Shown in pieces: positions 25,705-37,526 of a stretch of DNA of 64,000 nt. Position numbers and translations under genes: made by a program. The notes beneath the pieces were generated by a model. That model made no database searches, had not been told where the DNA came from, and saw only the letters and a list, made by a program, of their open reading frames with translations. Source of the stretch: Spirochaetaceae bacterium (GTDB lineage: Bacteria; Spirochaetota; Spirochaetia; Treponematales; Treponemataceae); assembly GCA_017622135.1 (NCBI GenBank), contig JAGARR010000052.1, forward strand, positions 1 to 64,000, given 5' to 3'. Position 1 is the first letter of the stretch. Each line of letters opens with the position of its first letter.

Positions 25705-26094
25705 ATGCTGGTAGACATCAATCAGATACAAGTCAGCAAGAGGGTCCGAAAGGATTTGGGCGACTTGACACCCCTCATGGACAGCCTCAAGCGATATGGT
25801 CTGCTGAATCCCATCACCATCACCAAGGACTACAAGCTCATCGCTGGACAACGGCGGCTTGAGTCCGCCCGGCTGTTGGGGTGGACCACCATCGATGCGG
25901 TGGTGGTGGACATCAAGGATCCGGTGACGAGACTTGAGATAGAGCTGGAGGAAAATACCCAGCGAAGCAACTTCACAGAATTGGAGCTGCTGGAAGGATA
26001 CAAGCAATTGGAAAAGCTCAGGAACCCCGGCTTCTTCCGCCGCATCTGGAACGCCATCAAAGCCTTCTTCAAGAAGCTCTTCAAAAAAGACTAG
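25705..26094 (+). CDS. Small ParB N-terminal-domain protein with basic amphipathic tail
   Basis: A 129-residue protein with a ParB/Srx-fold N domain: VSKRVRKDLGDLTPLMDSLK, GLLNPITITKDYKLIAGQRR, LESARLLGW, and LEIELEENTQRSNFTELE. The GQRR motif corresponds to the CTP/phosphate-binding arginine patch of ParB. There is no helix-turn-helix or dimerisation domain; instead the last ~22 residues (FFRRIWNAIKAFFKKLFKKD) form a cationic amphipathic helix that could lie on a membrane. It follows the PBP gene by 54 bases with AGGAGG before the ATG, suggesting a cell-envelope role over chromosome partition. Function unknown. Confidence 0.8.
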   Translation: MLVDINQIQVSKRVRKDLGDLTPLMDSLKRYGLLNPITITKDYKLIAGQRRLESARLLGWTTIDAVVVDIKDPVTRLEIELEENTQRSNFTELELLEGYKQLEKLRNPGFFRRIWNAIKAFFKKLFKKD

Positions 26095-26279
26095 TCTGCC
26101 TTGGACGGCTGCTCACATTCGGTGCTTTCACACCCGCACCCACAGCCAGAGCAGGAGCTCCAGCTACTGGAGCCACAGCCGCAGCCGCCGGAAGCACCCG
26201 CCTTCTTTCGCTTGATGTTCCGGATCACCAAGACTACCACCAGGGCAGCCACACCGATTCCAATGATAAAGTCAATCAT
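26091..26279 (-). CDS. FeoB-associated Cys-rich membrane protein
   Basis: A 62-residue peptide with one N-terminal transmembrane helix (about 2-20, IIGIGVAALVVVLVI), a basic RNIKRKK and a Gly/Ser/Cys-rich tail with eight to ten Cys (GGCGCGSSS, CSGCGCGCES). This is the layout of the FeoB-associated Cys-rich family, usually next to ferrous iron transporters; no feo gene is in this window. It overlaps the 3' end of the convergent ParB-N gene by four bases. AAGGAGA precedes the ATG. Confidence 0.8.
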   Translation of the reverse strand: MIDFIIGIGVAALVVVLVIRNIKRKKAGASGGCGCGSSSWSSCSGCGCGCESTECEQPSKAD

Positions 26280-26299
26280 AGTTTGTCTCCTTATAAGTT

Positions 26300-26328
26300 A
26301 CCATATGCTAACTATTTTGAAAAGTCAA
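26300..26328 (-). promoter_or_regulatory. Promoter of the Cys-rich peptide gene
   Basis: On the minus strand TTGACT (26323-26328), 17 bases and TATGGT (26300-26305), leaving a leader of about 14 bases that contains AAGGAGA. Confidence 0.55.
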
Positions 26329-26356
26329 GCATAACTCCGAGGAAAATTCAAGAAAC

Positions 26357-29300
26357 CTAGGGATTCAACGTGACGGTTCCATACTTGTCCTCAATGGTGG
26401 TCTTCATGCTGTTCATGGGCTTCCACACCACGGACAGTGTAAAATGGGGACTGAAATCATAGACATTCTTACCGCCCTCGACAATGGTACGGGGAGAAAT
26501 CTTGAACTGGGAGGACAGAGTCCAGTCATGGAGCTGGTGGTTCAGGGAGACTTCCAGGGACTTCAGCTTGAAGCCAGACGCCATCCTTTTTTCCTCGTCC
26601 CAGAAGGAAAATGAGTTCCACAAGTCCTTGAGCACATTCGTCTCCCCCGGAATCTGCGGCTCGAATCCAGTATAGTCCTGGATATACCTGTAAATCACAT
26701 CATTTCTGGAGCTGGACTTGAAGGTGAGATCCAGAAATTCGTTGATGGTGAAGGTGATGGATGGCTCGAAGGTAAAATAGCTGCTGGTGGGCTGCAGGAA
26801 GTTGTACCGGATGGTCGTATTGATGCCAGGAGTCAAGGCCACCCTGTTCTTCCAGAAATATCTCTTCTTGCCAGAGCTGTTGTTATACCTCAACTCCATG
26901 GACTCAGGCTGGAATTCCCTTTCAGTCTTCGACTTCCATCCCAGCAAGGGATCATAGTCATATCCCGCCACATATCTCATATTGAAACTGAAGGTCAGGT
27001 TATAGCCAGAAAGTCCCAAGGAGAAACTGTCGTTGTACCTGTCCTCCAAATTGTACCGGAAGTTTTCCGTCAAGGAAAGCTTGTTGTCAAAGAGCTTTAC
27101 GGTCAGACTCTGAGTCAGGGGCTGGAGAACCCATTCCTTGTCATCCACACTCTTGTGCTGGACTTCTGCCCCAAGACTTGCGGTTACATAGGGAAAGCCC
27201 AGGGTGAGAGTGCCAGCATGGGACTCCCGCAAGGGCGGCAGCACGGTGGTGAGCGTCAACTGCTGATAAAAGCTCCCCTCCTGCCCCTTGAGATTTACGG
27301 TCAGATTGTGGCTGGAAAATGACTCGGAGTCCCACTCCGGCAGATTGTACTCCCATTCCGGCTCATCCGCCGTACCAATAAAACTTGTCCTGATTACCCG
27401 AACATTGGAAGTCCAGCTGATATTTGTGCCGGAGAAAAACGGATTGTATACGAAGGGTGAAAAGGAGATGCTGTTGTTGCTATTCAGGTCAAGCTTACGA
27501 GCGGCGTAGTCGTTCCTTGTGATGGAGGACTTCTGCTGCTCATTATTATACACTGGATGCTCCTGATATACTGGCGTGAAAACAAGATTATTCTTCATGC
27601 TGACAAAACTATTCCTGTATCCCAAGGAACTGGACAAGGTTACTGGCACAGTCAGGTAGAGGAAGGTTGAGTTGATATCCTTCCACCTGAAGTCCTTGCT
27701 GCTTTCCGGCACAATGTATCCAATCTCGGAGGAGAACCTGGGAGCAATGAGATAGGACAGTTTGAAATTGATACCCTCCACCGAATTTGTCTGGGGTTTT
27801 GTCACTGTGATTGCAGGAAGATTCAAGCTGGCAACAGGAGACTCCTCCGCAGCCTCCCCAGTGGTCTCACCATCCGCCTCTTCCTCCCTGTCAGTCTCCT
27901 CACTGACGAATTCCACAGGAACATTCAGATTGTCCTTGCTGATTTTTGGCCACGGAGACTCTCCTCCAGAGGTTGTGTTTTTTTGGGGAAATGGATAGGT
28001 AAAAATATCTCCTGAAATTGTACCGTTAAAATAAAAGGGCTTTATGAGACCAGGATAAAAGGCTTTTCTGCTGGGACTCACCGTCACCTCCGCCTGCGTC
28101 AAGTCAGAAATATCTGTCATAGAATAAAAATTCAGGTCGAAGCCAGGAGCAAGGCTCACACTGGATAGATAGGGAGTGACTGCCTCAAGCTTTGGTGATA
28201 TTGATGCGGTAATACGCCATAGAAAGGAGGATATTTCCCCCGATGTAGTGGTCTCCTCCTCAGGACTTGCACCACTGGACATGGCAAAGTCGAACCAATC
28301 CATACTCTCCTTGCGATCCTCGAAGAAGTCCTGATTGAAGAAAGGGTCAGAATACAAGGGCAGGGCTACATTCAGGGTGAAGGGCTTTGTCATGCTCAAG
28401 TTGAAATTACCACGATACCTGAAGGGCAGCGACATTCCTTCAAAATAAGCCTCATTGTATTGGATTTCCCCATTTTCATCATAGGGAGTGTAGACATTGA
28501 CCCCCCCCTGAGAAACAGGGAACAAGGTTCGGCTGAAGCCCAGGTTCAGGAAAAAGTCAAGCTTGGAAATATATTCATTCTCCGGGGTAAAGACACCCTC
28601 CAGTCCAACCATGCCCCCCAGGTTGGTATAGTAGTCCGCCATGAATTTGAGGGTGTGGGGATAGCTTTCCGTGTCCTTTTCCTCCAGGTTGCGCAGCACC
28701 AGCCCCTCCCGCCGCTGCTTGTACATGGTGGAGCTGTTGAGAAAGCTGAAGAAGGAATCCTCGTCCTTCTTCTCCGAAGGCTTCTTACGACCAATGAGAT
28801 AGGTGGAGGTCTGGATGGTATATCCCTTCCGCTGGTCATAGCCAAACACTGGATTGAAAATCAACTCATCCTTGGGATAGTAAAAGAAGGGAAAATACAT
28901 CACCGGCACCTTTCCGATGTACAGCAGGGCATTGGCAAAGGCAAACTCGTTTCCCGGCAGGAGCCAGATGCGGGAGGCGTTTATCTTCCAGTGGGGGTCG
29001 GGCTCCTCGCAGAAGGTGAGGGAGCCCCGCTTGAAGGCCACAGTGCCGGAGTCATCCCTGGCGAAAAGCTCGGCGGAGGCCACCAGCTTGGACTCGGTGT
29101 CAACACTGATAGCCCCCGAGTCGGAGTGCACCACGGTGCCGGAGTTAAAGATGCCCTCCTCGGAATTGATGTTGAACAGGATGCTTTGGGCCGTCAGATG
29201 CTCCAGCTCCCCGTTGCCCGTGTCCCGGTCCAGCGTCACGTTACCGCTAGCGTAAAGCAGGTTCTGGCTGCGGTTGAAGTTCACCTGATCCGCCTGTATG

Positions 29301-29509
29301 CGGCTAGTGCTCTTTCCCTGAACCACGGAAATCACCACGCCGCCAGTAAAGACCACGATCTCGTCCTCCGTGACCGCATCGGTGTAATAGCTTGTCTGCC
29401 GGGCCTGCTCTATGGTGACCACACTTTCTTGAGCAGAAAGAACCATGCCCCCCCACAGCAACAGCACGAGTAAAACTACTTTCTTCAACTTGCAGACCAC
29501 TCTCCCCAC
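26357..29509 (-). CDS. lptD: LptD/OstA-like outer membrane assembly protein
   Basis: A 1050-residue protein with a signal peptide (cleavage near LSAQ, residue ~26). Residues ~45-180 form an OstA/LptA-like beta-jellyroll (VVFTGGVVISVVQG, LLYASGNVTLDRDTGNGE). The LptD hallmark KVPVMYFPFFYYPKDE follows at about 200, then a long beta-barrel rich in alternating aromatic residues. LptD inserts lipopolysaccharide in Gram-negatives; in treponemes the transported glycolipid is unsettled. The start is a GTG six bases after uvrA, so the exact N terminus is uncertain. Confidence 0.85.
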   Translation of the reverse strand: MGRVVCKLKKVVLLVLLLWGGMVLSAQESVVTIEQARQTSYYTDAVTEDEIVVFTGGVVISVVQGKSTSRIQADQVNFNRSQNLLYASGNVTLDRDTGNGELEHLTAQSILFNINSEEGIFNSGTVVHSDSGAISVDTESKLVASAELFARDDSGTVAFKRGSLTFCEEPDPHWKINASRIWLLPGNEFAFANALLYIGKVPVMYFPFFYYPKDELIFNPVFGYDQRKGYTIQTSTYLIGRKKPSEKKDEDSFFSFLNSSTMYKQRREGLVLRNLEEKDTESYPHTLKFMADYYTNLGGMVGLEGVFTPENEYISKLDFFLNLGFSRTLFPVSQGGVNVYTPYDENGEIQYNEAYFEGMSLPFRYRGNFNLSMTKPFTLNVALPLYSDPFFNQDFFEDRKESMDWFDFAMSSGASPEEETTTSGEISSFLWRITASISPKLEAVTPYLSSVSLAPGFDLNFYSMTDISDLTQAEVTVSPSRKAFYPGLIKPFYFNGTISGDIFTYPFPQKNTTSGGESPWPKISKDNLNVPVEFVSEETDREEEADGETTGEAAEESPVASLNLPAITVTKPQTNSVEGINFKLSYLIAPRFSSEIGYIVPESSKDFRWKDINSTFLYLTVPVTLSSSLGYRNSFVSMKNNLVFTPVYQEHPVYNNEQQKSSITRNDYAARKLDLNSNNSISFSPFVYNPFFSGTNISWTSNVRVIRTSFIGTADEPEWEYNLPEWDSESFSSHNLTVNLKGQEGSFYQQLTLTTVLPPLRESHAGTLTLGFPYVTASLGAEVQHKSVDDKEWVLQPLTQSLTVKLFDNKLSLTENFRYNLEDRYNDSFSLGLSGYNLTFSFNMRYVAGYDYDPLLGWKSKTEREFQPESMELRYNNSSGKKRYFWKNRVALTPGINTTIRYNFLQPTSSYFTFEPSITFTINEFLDLTFKSSSRNDVIYRYIQDYTGFEPQIPGETNVLKDLWNSFSFWDEEKRMASGFKLKSLEVSLNHQLHDWTLSSQFKISPRTIVEGGKNVYDFSPHFTLSVVWKPMNSMKTTIEDKYGTVTLNP

Positions 29510-29515
29510 CGGGTC

Positions 29516-32419
<2,904 letters not shown>

Positions 32420-32585
32420 GTAAAGAAATGTCTCCCTCAAGAAATACGAATCATTTTACCCGTTTCAAGGGAAAAATACTAGGGGCGAGAAAGCATCCCA
32501 TCCCACAACTCATCCCACCACCACCGAAACAATCAAGAAACTCGATAAAAAAATAACAATTTTTTCGTACTATGCAGTTGAAATC

Positions 32586-32614
32586 TTGTATAGACCAAAC
32601 TAATATGATAAAAT
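32586..32614 (+). promoter_or_regulatory. Promoter of thrC
   Basis: TTGTAT (32586-32591), 17 bases, TAAAAT (32609-32614), in a strongly AT-rich stretch. The leader to the ATG is about 48 bases and carries AAGGAA just before the start. The remaining 32441-32585 sequence holds no recognised gene. Confidence 0.6.
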
Positions 32615-32668
32615 AATATGATTATACACTAGAAAAATTGTACTTTAACTATCAGATAAGGAATATCG

Positions 32669-34081
32669 ATGATTTATACAGATACACGAGACCCTTCTGT
32701 AAGGGTTGACTTCAAGACAGCCGTTGTCAGCGGCATGAATGCCACCACTGGCGGCCTTTATATGCCTGTGGAGCTGCCCAAGCTCGGCTCCAATATCCTG
32801 AATAAGACAAGCGAGCCCTCCTTCCGAGAAATTGCTTATGAGACCATAAAGCCCTTTGTGGAGGGCGAGATTCCTGACAACGACCTGCAGGAAATCATCA
32901 TGGATGCCTACCCCTTCAACGCTCAGGTGGTTCCCTTAGATCCCCAGTCCTACGTGCTGGAGCTCTTCCATGGTCCCACCTGCGCCTTCAAGGATTTCGG
33001 CGCCCGCTTCATGGCTCGTGTCATGTCATACTTCAACAGGAACGAGGACCAGCCCCTGCACATCCTGGTGGCCACATCAGGCGACACGGGCAGTGCAGTG
33101 GGAAGTGCCTTCCACAACGTGCCAGGACTGGACGTGACCATCCTGTACCCGGAGGGGAAAATCAGTCCGCTGCAGGAAAAGCAGCTTTCCACCTTCACCG
33201 GCAATGTCCGTGCTCTGCGGGTGTCGGGGACCTTTGACGACTGCCAAAAATTGGTGAAGACGGCCTTTACCGATGCTGAGCTCCGGCAGAAATTCCGCCT
33301 GTCCTCCGCCAACTCCATCAACATCTCCCGGCTTCTGCCCCAAAGCTTCTACTACACTTATGCCTCCCTGGTGGTTCGCCACCGCAGTCCTAGGGACAAC
33401 AAGATAGACAATCCCGCCATCATCTGTGTGGTTCCCTCAGGCAACTTCGGAAACCTCACCTCCGGCCTCATGGCCCAGAGGATGGGCGCTCCCATCGAAG
33501 GATTCGTGGCGGCCACCAACTCGAACCGCACCATCCCCGACTGGATTGCCACCGGTGAGTACCAGGCTCGTCCCTCCGTTGCCACCCTGTCCAACGCCAT
33601 GGACGTGGGAGCTCCCAGCAACTACGAGCGGATGCGGGCCATGTTCACCCTTGAGGAGGTTCGCCAGAACATGGCCTCCTACTGGCTGGATGATGCCGGC
33701 ACCATGGATGCAATCCGAAGCTGCCACCGTCGCACCGGCTACATCATCGACCCCCACGGGGCCGTTGCTTGGCAGGCCTGGGACGACATCCGCCGTGGCG
33801 CCATGAGCCGCCTTGCAGATGGAGTGGCTGGAGACTACACCAAGCCCGGCCTCACCCCCAACCTCCCCCAGTGGGCATCCAAGGTGCTGGAGCGGGAGGC
33901 TATCGGACTGGTGCTGGAAACCGCCCATCCGTCCAAATTCGGCGACATCGTTGCCCAGGCCGTAGGCCGAGAGCCCCCTCTTCCTGACCGGCTGGAAAGA
34001 GTGCTGCTGCTCCCCGACCGCTCACAGCCCATGACTGCCGACTACGAGAGCTTCAAGGAGTGGTTGGTGGCCAACCTCTAA
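32669..34081 (+). CDS. thrC: Threonine synthase
   Basis: A 470-residue PLP enzyme that converts O-phosphohomoserine to threonine. The PLP lysine is Lys108 in HGPTCAFKDFGARF, the phosphate-binding loop is ATSGDTGSAVGSAF, and the later VVPSGNFGNLTSG is characteristic. The N-terminal YTDTRDPSVRVDF and length fit the longer, yeast/E. coli-type class. It is a single-gene unit with its own promoter and a strong terminator. Confidence 0.95.
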   Translation: MIYTDTRDPSVRVDFKTAVVSGMNATTGGLYMPVELPKLGSNILNKTSEPSFREIAYETIKPFVEGEIPDNDLQEIIMDAYPFNAQVVPLDPQSYVLELFHGPTCAFKDFGARFMARVMSYFNRNEDQPLHILVATSGDTGSAVGSAFHNVPGLDVTILYPEGKISPLQEKQLSTFTGNVRALRVSGTFDDCQKLVKTAFTDAELRQKFRLSSANSINISRLLPQSFYYTYASLVVRHRSPRDNKIDNPAIICVVPSGNFGNLTSGLMAQRMGAPIEGFVAATNSNRTIPDWIATGEYQARPSVATLSNAMDVGAPSNYERMRAMFTLEEVRQNMASYWLDDAGTMDAIRSCHRRTGYIIDPHGAVAWQAWDDIRRGAMSRLADGVAGDYTKPGLTPNLPQWASKVLEREAIGLVLETAHPSKFGDIVAQAVGREPPLPDRLERVLLLPDRSQPMTADYESFKEWLVANL

Positions 34082-34083
34082 AT

Positions 34084-34119
34084 AAAAAAAGCCTGCAAGC
34101 ATCCTTGCAGGCTTTTTTT
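34084..34119. terminator. Strong bidirectional terminator between thrC and dCMP deaminase
   Basis: GCCTGCAAG (34091-34099) and CTTGCAGGC (34104-34112) form a 9-bp perfect stem with a 4-base loop. Seven T follow on the plus strand (34113-34119) and seven A precede it (34084-34090), so it works for both convergent genes. Confidence 0.95.
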
Positions 34120-34615
34120 ACTTCCTCTCGTACTGCTGCACCTCGTCCACCAGGTGGACAATCTCCACCCCGGCCTGGGCAAACATGGACAGGGAGTCGG
34201 CACTGTCGTGGTATTTTCGCTGGCACACCACCCGTTTTATGCCGCAGTTGATGATCAGCATGGCACAGGTGCGGCAGGGGGTCATGCGGCAGTAGAGGGT
34301 TGCCCCCTCGATGGAGATGCCATTCTTGGCGGCCTGGCAGATGGCGTTCTGCTCGGCATGGACAGTGCGAACACAGTGCTGGGTGACAGAGCCATCCTCG
34401 TGTATCATCTGCTTCATCTGGTGGCCCACCTCGTCGCAATGGGGCAGGCCAGCCGGAGCGCCCACATAGCCAGTCACCAGGATGCGATTGTCCTTGGCGA
34501 TGACACAGCCGGAGCGCCCCCGCCCGCAGGTGGCCCGCTTTGCCACCGTATCGCAGATTTCCATAAAGTAATCGTCCCAGTGGGGACGCTGGTAGGGTAC
34601 ATTCTCTTCTGTCAT
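34118..34615 (-). CDS. Deoxycytidylate (dCMP) deaminase family protein
   Basis: A 165-residue zinc deaminase, most likely converting dCMP to dUMP for thymidylate synthesis. The zinc site is VHAEQNAICQ (His and catalytic Glu) with MTPCRTCAML (two Cys), and the N-terminal WDDYFMEICDTVAKRATCGR with VGAPAGLPHCDEVG matches the ComEB/dCMP deaminase branch. The end of the gene reaches the bidirectional terminator. Confidence 0.9.
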   Translation of the reverse strand: MTEENVPYQRPHWDDYFMEICDTVAKRATCGRGRSGCVIAKDNRILVTGYVGAPAGLPHCDEVGHQMKQMIHEDGSVTQHCVRTVHAEQNAICQAAKNGISIEGATLYCRMTPCRTCAMLIINCGIKRVVCQRKYHDSADSLSMFAQAGVEIVHLVDEVQQYERK

Positions 34616-34621
34616 AATCCC

Positions 34622-34650
34622 ATACTAATCCATGGAATAGGCTTTGTCAA
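34622..34650 (-). promoter_or_regulatory. Promoter of dCMP deaminase, leaderless type
   Basis: On the minus strand a perfect TTGACA (34645-34650), 17 bases and TAGTAT (34622-34627), then six bases to the ATG at 34615. No Shine-Dalgarno sequence is present. Confidence 0.55.
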
Positions 34651-34760
34651 ACCAGTGGCGCGGCTGGCGAGGGAGAACCGAGGAAATAGACGCCAGGAAT
34701 GAGGAGCAAGGTGCCATTTTCCCGTTCCTATCTCCATAACTCCTCATATCTCCTGCAAAA

Positions 34761-34793
34761 AAAAGCTGGTGAAGACAAGTTTCACCAGCTTTT
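34761..34793 (-). terminator. Terminator of the CoA-disulfide reductase gene
   Basis: On the minus strand AAAAGCTGGTGAA (34781-34793 complement) pairs with TTCACCAGCTTTT (34761-34773 complement) around a 7-base loop and continues into a T run. It lies 13 bases past the stop codon. Confidence 0.92.
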
Positions 34794-34806
34794 CCTTCTT
34801 TTCTAA

Positions 34807-36468
34807 TTAGGTTGCACCCTCATTTGCCTTGATTGCCTGGTACAGCTTAAAGCCTCCAGCCAAATTGTAGCAGTCATAGCCGTTGCCGGTCAGGATGCGA
34901 CAGGCGATGTAGCTTCTCTGCCCGCTGAGACAGTGGACATACACCGGCTTGTCCTTGGGCAGACTGTCCAGATTCTGCCGCAGCTCGTCAACCGGAATGT
35001 TTACAAAACCAGGAATTGCCCCCATTTCCGCCACCTCATCCTTTGTGCGGGTATCCAGCAGGGTAACAGAACCGTCAGTGGGAAGATTGGGAACATCATG
35101 CCAGAAGAACTGCTTCACCTTGCCGGTGATGACGTTTTCCGCCACAAAGCCCAGCAGGTTCACCGGGTCCTTTGCACTGCCAAAGGGCGGGGCATAGCAC
35201 AGCTCCAGTCCCACCAGGTCAGTCACCTTGGCACCAAAACGGATGGCAGTCGCCAGCACGTCCATGCGCTTGTCAACCCCATCAAAGCCCACAATCTGGG
35301 CTCCAATCAGCCGGTGTGTCTTTTTATCCCACAGGATTTTCATCCCCATGTTGGTAGCACCGGGATAGTAGCTGGCATGGCTGGCAGGAAAACCGTAGGT
35401 CTTGTCATAGTCGATGCCAGCTCTCTGGGCTGCAACCTCATTCAAACCAGTAGTGGCCACGGTCATCTCAAAGACCTTCAGTACAGCAGTCCCCTGGGTT
35501 CCGCTGTAGCTGCTGCCAAGCCCCGCAATATTATCCGCCGCAATGCGTCCCTGTCTGTTGGCAGGTCCTGCAAGGGGGATAAAGGCAGGGGAGCCAGTAA
35601 CAAAGTCCACCACTTCCACTGCGTCACCCACAGCATAAATATCATTGTCGGCAGTAGCCATTTTATTGTCGGTAACGATGGCTCCCCGCTGGTTCACCTC
35701 CAAGCCAGCGGCAACGGCGAGGCCACTTTCGGGACGCACTCCCACGGAAAGAATCAGCAGGTCGCAGTCAACAGCTCCCTCCGTCAACTCCACGTGGAGA
35801 CCGGAGCCTGTGTCAGTAATCTGCTTTACCCCGTTTTTCAGAAGGAGCTTTATACCACCCATCCTCATGTACTGCTGCAATACACAGGCCATGTCATAGT
35901 CCAAGGGGGCAATCAAATGGTCGGCCATCTCAACGATGGTTACCTCCAAGCCTGCCTCCCGCAGATTTTCTGCCATCTCAACGCCGATGTAGCCACCACC
36001 CATTACAACAGCAGTTTTTGGTTTATTGGCCGCAATAAAGCTCTTAATTTTTAGGGTGTCAGGAATGTTTCGCAGGGTAAAAACACGGGAAGAGCCTTCT
36101 CCACCTACGGGAGGCCGCAGAGGCTCTGCCCCAGGGGAAAGAATCAACCTGTCATAGGACTCTTGGTACTCTTCCCCTGTAGCGTGGTTTTTGATTGCCA
36201 CCAGTTTTTTCTCACGGTCAATGGAGACCGCCTCGCTCATAATGCGAACATCTACATTAAAGCGAGCTTTAAAGCTTTCTGGAGTCTGGAGGGTCAATGC
36301 CTCTTGCTCCACAATCCTCCCTCCGATATAATAAGGGAGTCCGCAGTTTGCAAAGGAGATGAAGCCTCCTCGTTCCAGAAGAATGATTTCGGCTTTTTCA
36401 TCAAGCCTTCTCAAACGGGCAGCGGCGGAAGCTCCACCAGCTACGCCACCTACAACAATAGTTTTCAT
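34807..36468 (-). CDS. CoA-disulfide reductase with C-terminal rhodanese domain
   Basis: A 553-residue flavoprotein of the pyridine-nucleotide disulfide oxidoreductase family. The FAD-binding VVGGVAGGASAAARLRR is at the N terminus, and the single active Cys42 lies in FISFANCGLPYYIGG, as in CoA-disulfide reductases and NADH oxidases. The NAD(P)H-binding VVMGGGYIGVEMAENL and FAD-binding DIYAVGDAVEV follow. From ~465 a rhodanese domain carries the loop VHCLSGQRSY with Cys513. This CoADR-RHD fusion reduces CoA disulfides or persulfides. It is divergent from the Crp/Fnr gene, with AAAGGTGG before the ATG. Confidence 0.92.
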   Translation of the reverse strand: MKTIVVGGVAGGASAAARLRRLDEKAEIILLERGGFISFANCGLPYYIGGRIVEQEALTLQTPESFKARFNVDVRIMSEAVSIDREKKLVAIKNHATGEEYQESYDRLILSPGAEPLRPPVGGEGSSRVFTLRNIPDTLKIKSFIAANKPKTAVVMGGGYIGVEMAENLREAGLEVTIVEMADHLIAPLDYDMACVLQQYMRMGGIKLLLKNGVKQITDTGSGLHVELTEGAVDCDLLILSVGVRPESGLAVAAGLEVNQRGAIVTDNKMATADNDIYAVGDAVEVVDFVTGSPAFIPLAGPANRQGRIAADNIAGLGSSYSGTQGTAVLKVFEMTVATTGLNEVAAQRAGIDYDKTYGFPASHASYYPGATNMGMKILWDKKTHRLIGAQIVGFDGVDKRMDVLATAIRFGAKVTDLVGLELCYAPPFGSAKDPVNLLGFVAENVITGKVKQFFWHDVPNLPTDGSVTLLDTRTKDEVAEMGAIPGFVNIPVDELRQNLDSLPKDKPVYVHCLSGQRSYIACRILTGNGYDCYNLAGGFKLYQAIKANEGAT

Positions 36469-36533
36469 AATTTTCCACCTTTGATATGAAGCCCGTGGGC
36501 CTTATTTTTAGCCCCCATTTCAAGGAGCCATTT

Positions 36534-37208
36534 ATGCAGCAGCAAGACTGCCAAAATCAATTCAGCAGTTTTTTCCCCTTCTGGAAGGATTTGCCCCCCA
36601 AAGACCAAGAACTCTTGTGCAAAAGCACCAGCATTCAGAGTTACCCCAAAGGTACCCTCATCCACGACGGAAACGATTGCACCGGAGCCATTGTTGTCAC
36701 TTCAGGCTGCCTGAGAGTCTACCTGCAACCTGAGCAAGGGCGGGAAATCACCCTCTATCGCCTCTTCCCCAAAGATATCTGCATGCTCTCCGCCTCCTGC
36801 GTGCTGGATTCCATCACCTTCGACGTAGCCATCGATGCAGAGGAGGACAGCCAATGCTATCTCATTGCTGGTGGAGTCTTTGCAGACATGGCTGATAGAA
36901 ATATTGCCATGAAGAACTTCGCACTGGAAACTGCCGTCGCCCGATTTTCCGATGTCATGTGGGTGATGCAGCAAATCCTGTTTATGAGCTTTGACAAACG
37001 TCTAGCAATATTCTTATGGGACGAAGTTGCAAAAACAGGCAACAATTCAATTAAAATGACCCATGAACAGATTGCCCGCTACATGGGCTCTGCCCGGGAG
37101 GTTGTATCCAGAATGGTCAAATACTTTGCAGCAGAAGGCATTGTGGAAACCTCCCGAGGCGGTCTAAAAATCCTAGACCGAGAAAAACTGAGACAGCTAG
37201 CCCTTTAG
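36534..37208 (+). CDS. Crp/Fnr family transcriptional regulator
   Basis: A 224-residue regulator with a cyclic-nucleotide-binding-like domain (about 20-130; YPKGTLIHDGNDCTGAIVV, VYLQPEQGREITLYRLFPKDICML) and a C-terminal helix-turn-helix (MTHEQIARYMGSAREVVSRMVKYF). Several Cys occur in the sensor domain but not the N-terminal FNR cluster pattern, so redox sensing is only possible. AAGGAG (36522-36527) favours the ATG at 36534 over one at 36486. Divergent from the CoA-disulfide reductase and convergent (12-base overlap) with trxA, it is a likely local regulator of this redox cluster. Confidence 0.87.
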   Translation: MQQQDCQNQFSSFFPFWKDLPPKDQELLCKSTSIQSYPKGTLIHDGNDCTGAIVVTSGCLRVYLQPEQGREITLYRLFPKDICMLSASCVLDSITFDVAIDAEEDSQCYLIAGGVFADMADRNIAMKNFALETAVARFSDVMWVMQQILFMSFDKRLAIFLWDEVAKTGNNSIKMTHEQIARYMGSAREVVSRMVKYFAAEGIVETSRGGLKILDREKLRQLAL

Positions 37209-37508
37209 GAACGCCTCAAGCTTTGCCTTGGGCAAAGCACCAATAGATTGGCGAACAAGCTCACCCTTGTTTAGCACCACCAAGGTAGGAATTGTAGTCA
37301 CACCGAACTGGCGAGCCAATTCCGGTTCATCATCTACATTCACCTTGCCGATGCAGTAGTCAGGATTTTCCTCGGCAAGCTCTGCCACCAGCGGAGCCAC
37401 CATGTTGCAGGGGCCGCACCAGTCAGCATAGAAATCCAGCATCACAACCTTGTCACTTGTCTTAATCTGTGACTCGAAAACGTCCTTTGTTACCTTCAAT
37501 ACAGCCAT
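37197..37508 (-). CDS. trxA: Thioredoxin
   Basis: A 103-residue thioredoxin with the redox motif DWCGPC (Cys31, Cys34), the cis-Pro segment VTTIPTLVVLNKGE and the C-terminal helix. It reduces protein disulfides. AAGGAG precedes the ATG. It is the last gene of a minus-strand group containing a ferredoxin, a NapH-like protein and an FTR-like protein, 18 bases after the FTR-like gene, so its reductant may be ferredoxin-based. Confidence 0.95.
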   Translation of the reverse strand: MAVLKVTKDVFESQIKTSDKVVMLDFYADWCGPCNMVAPLVAELAEENPDYCIGKVNVDDEPELARQFGVTTIPTLVVLNKGELVRQSIGALPKAKLEAFLKG

Positions 37509-37526
37509 TGTATTCTCCTTGTAAAA

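Noticed and set aside
28460..29473. 337-codon plus-strand frame
   Set aside because: Antisense to lptD; no supporting signals.
34933..36054. 373-codon plus-strand frame
   Set aside because: Antisense to the CoA-disulfide reductase, whose motifs are intact.
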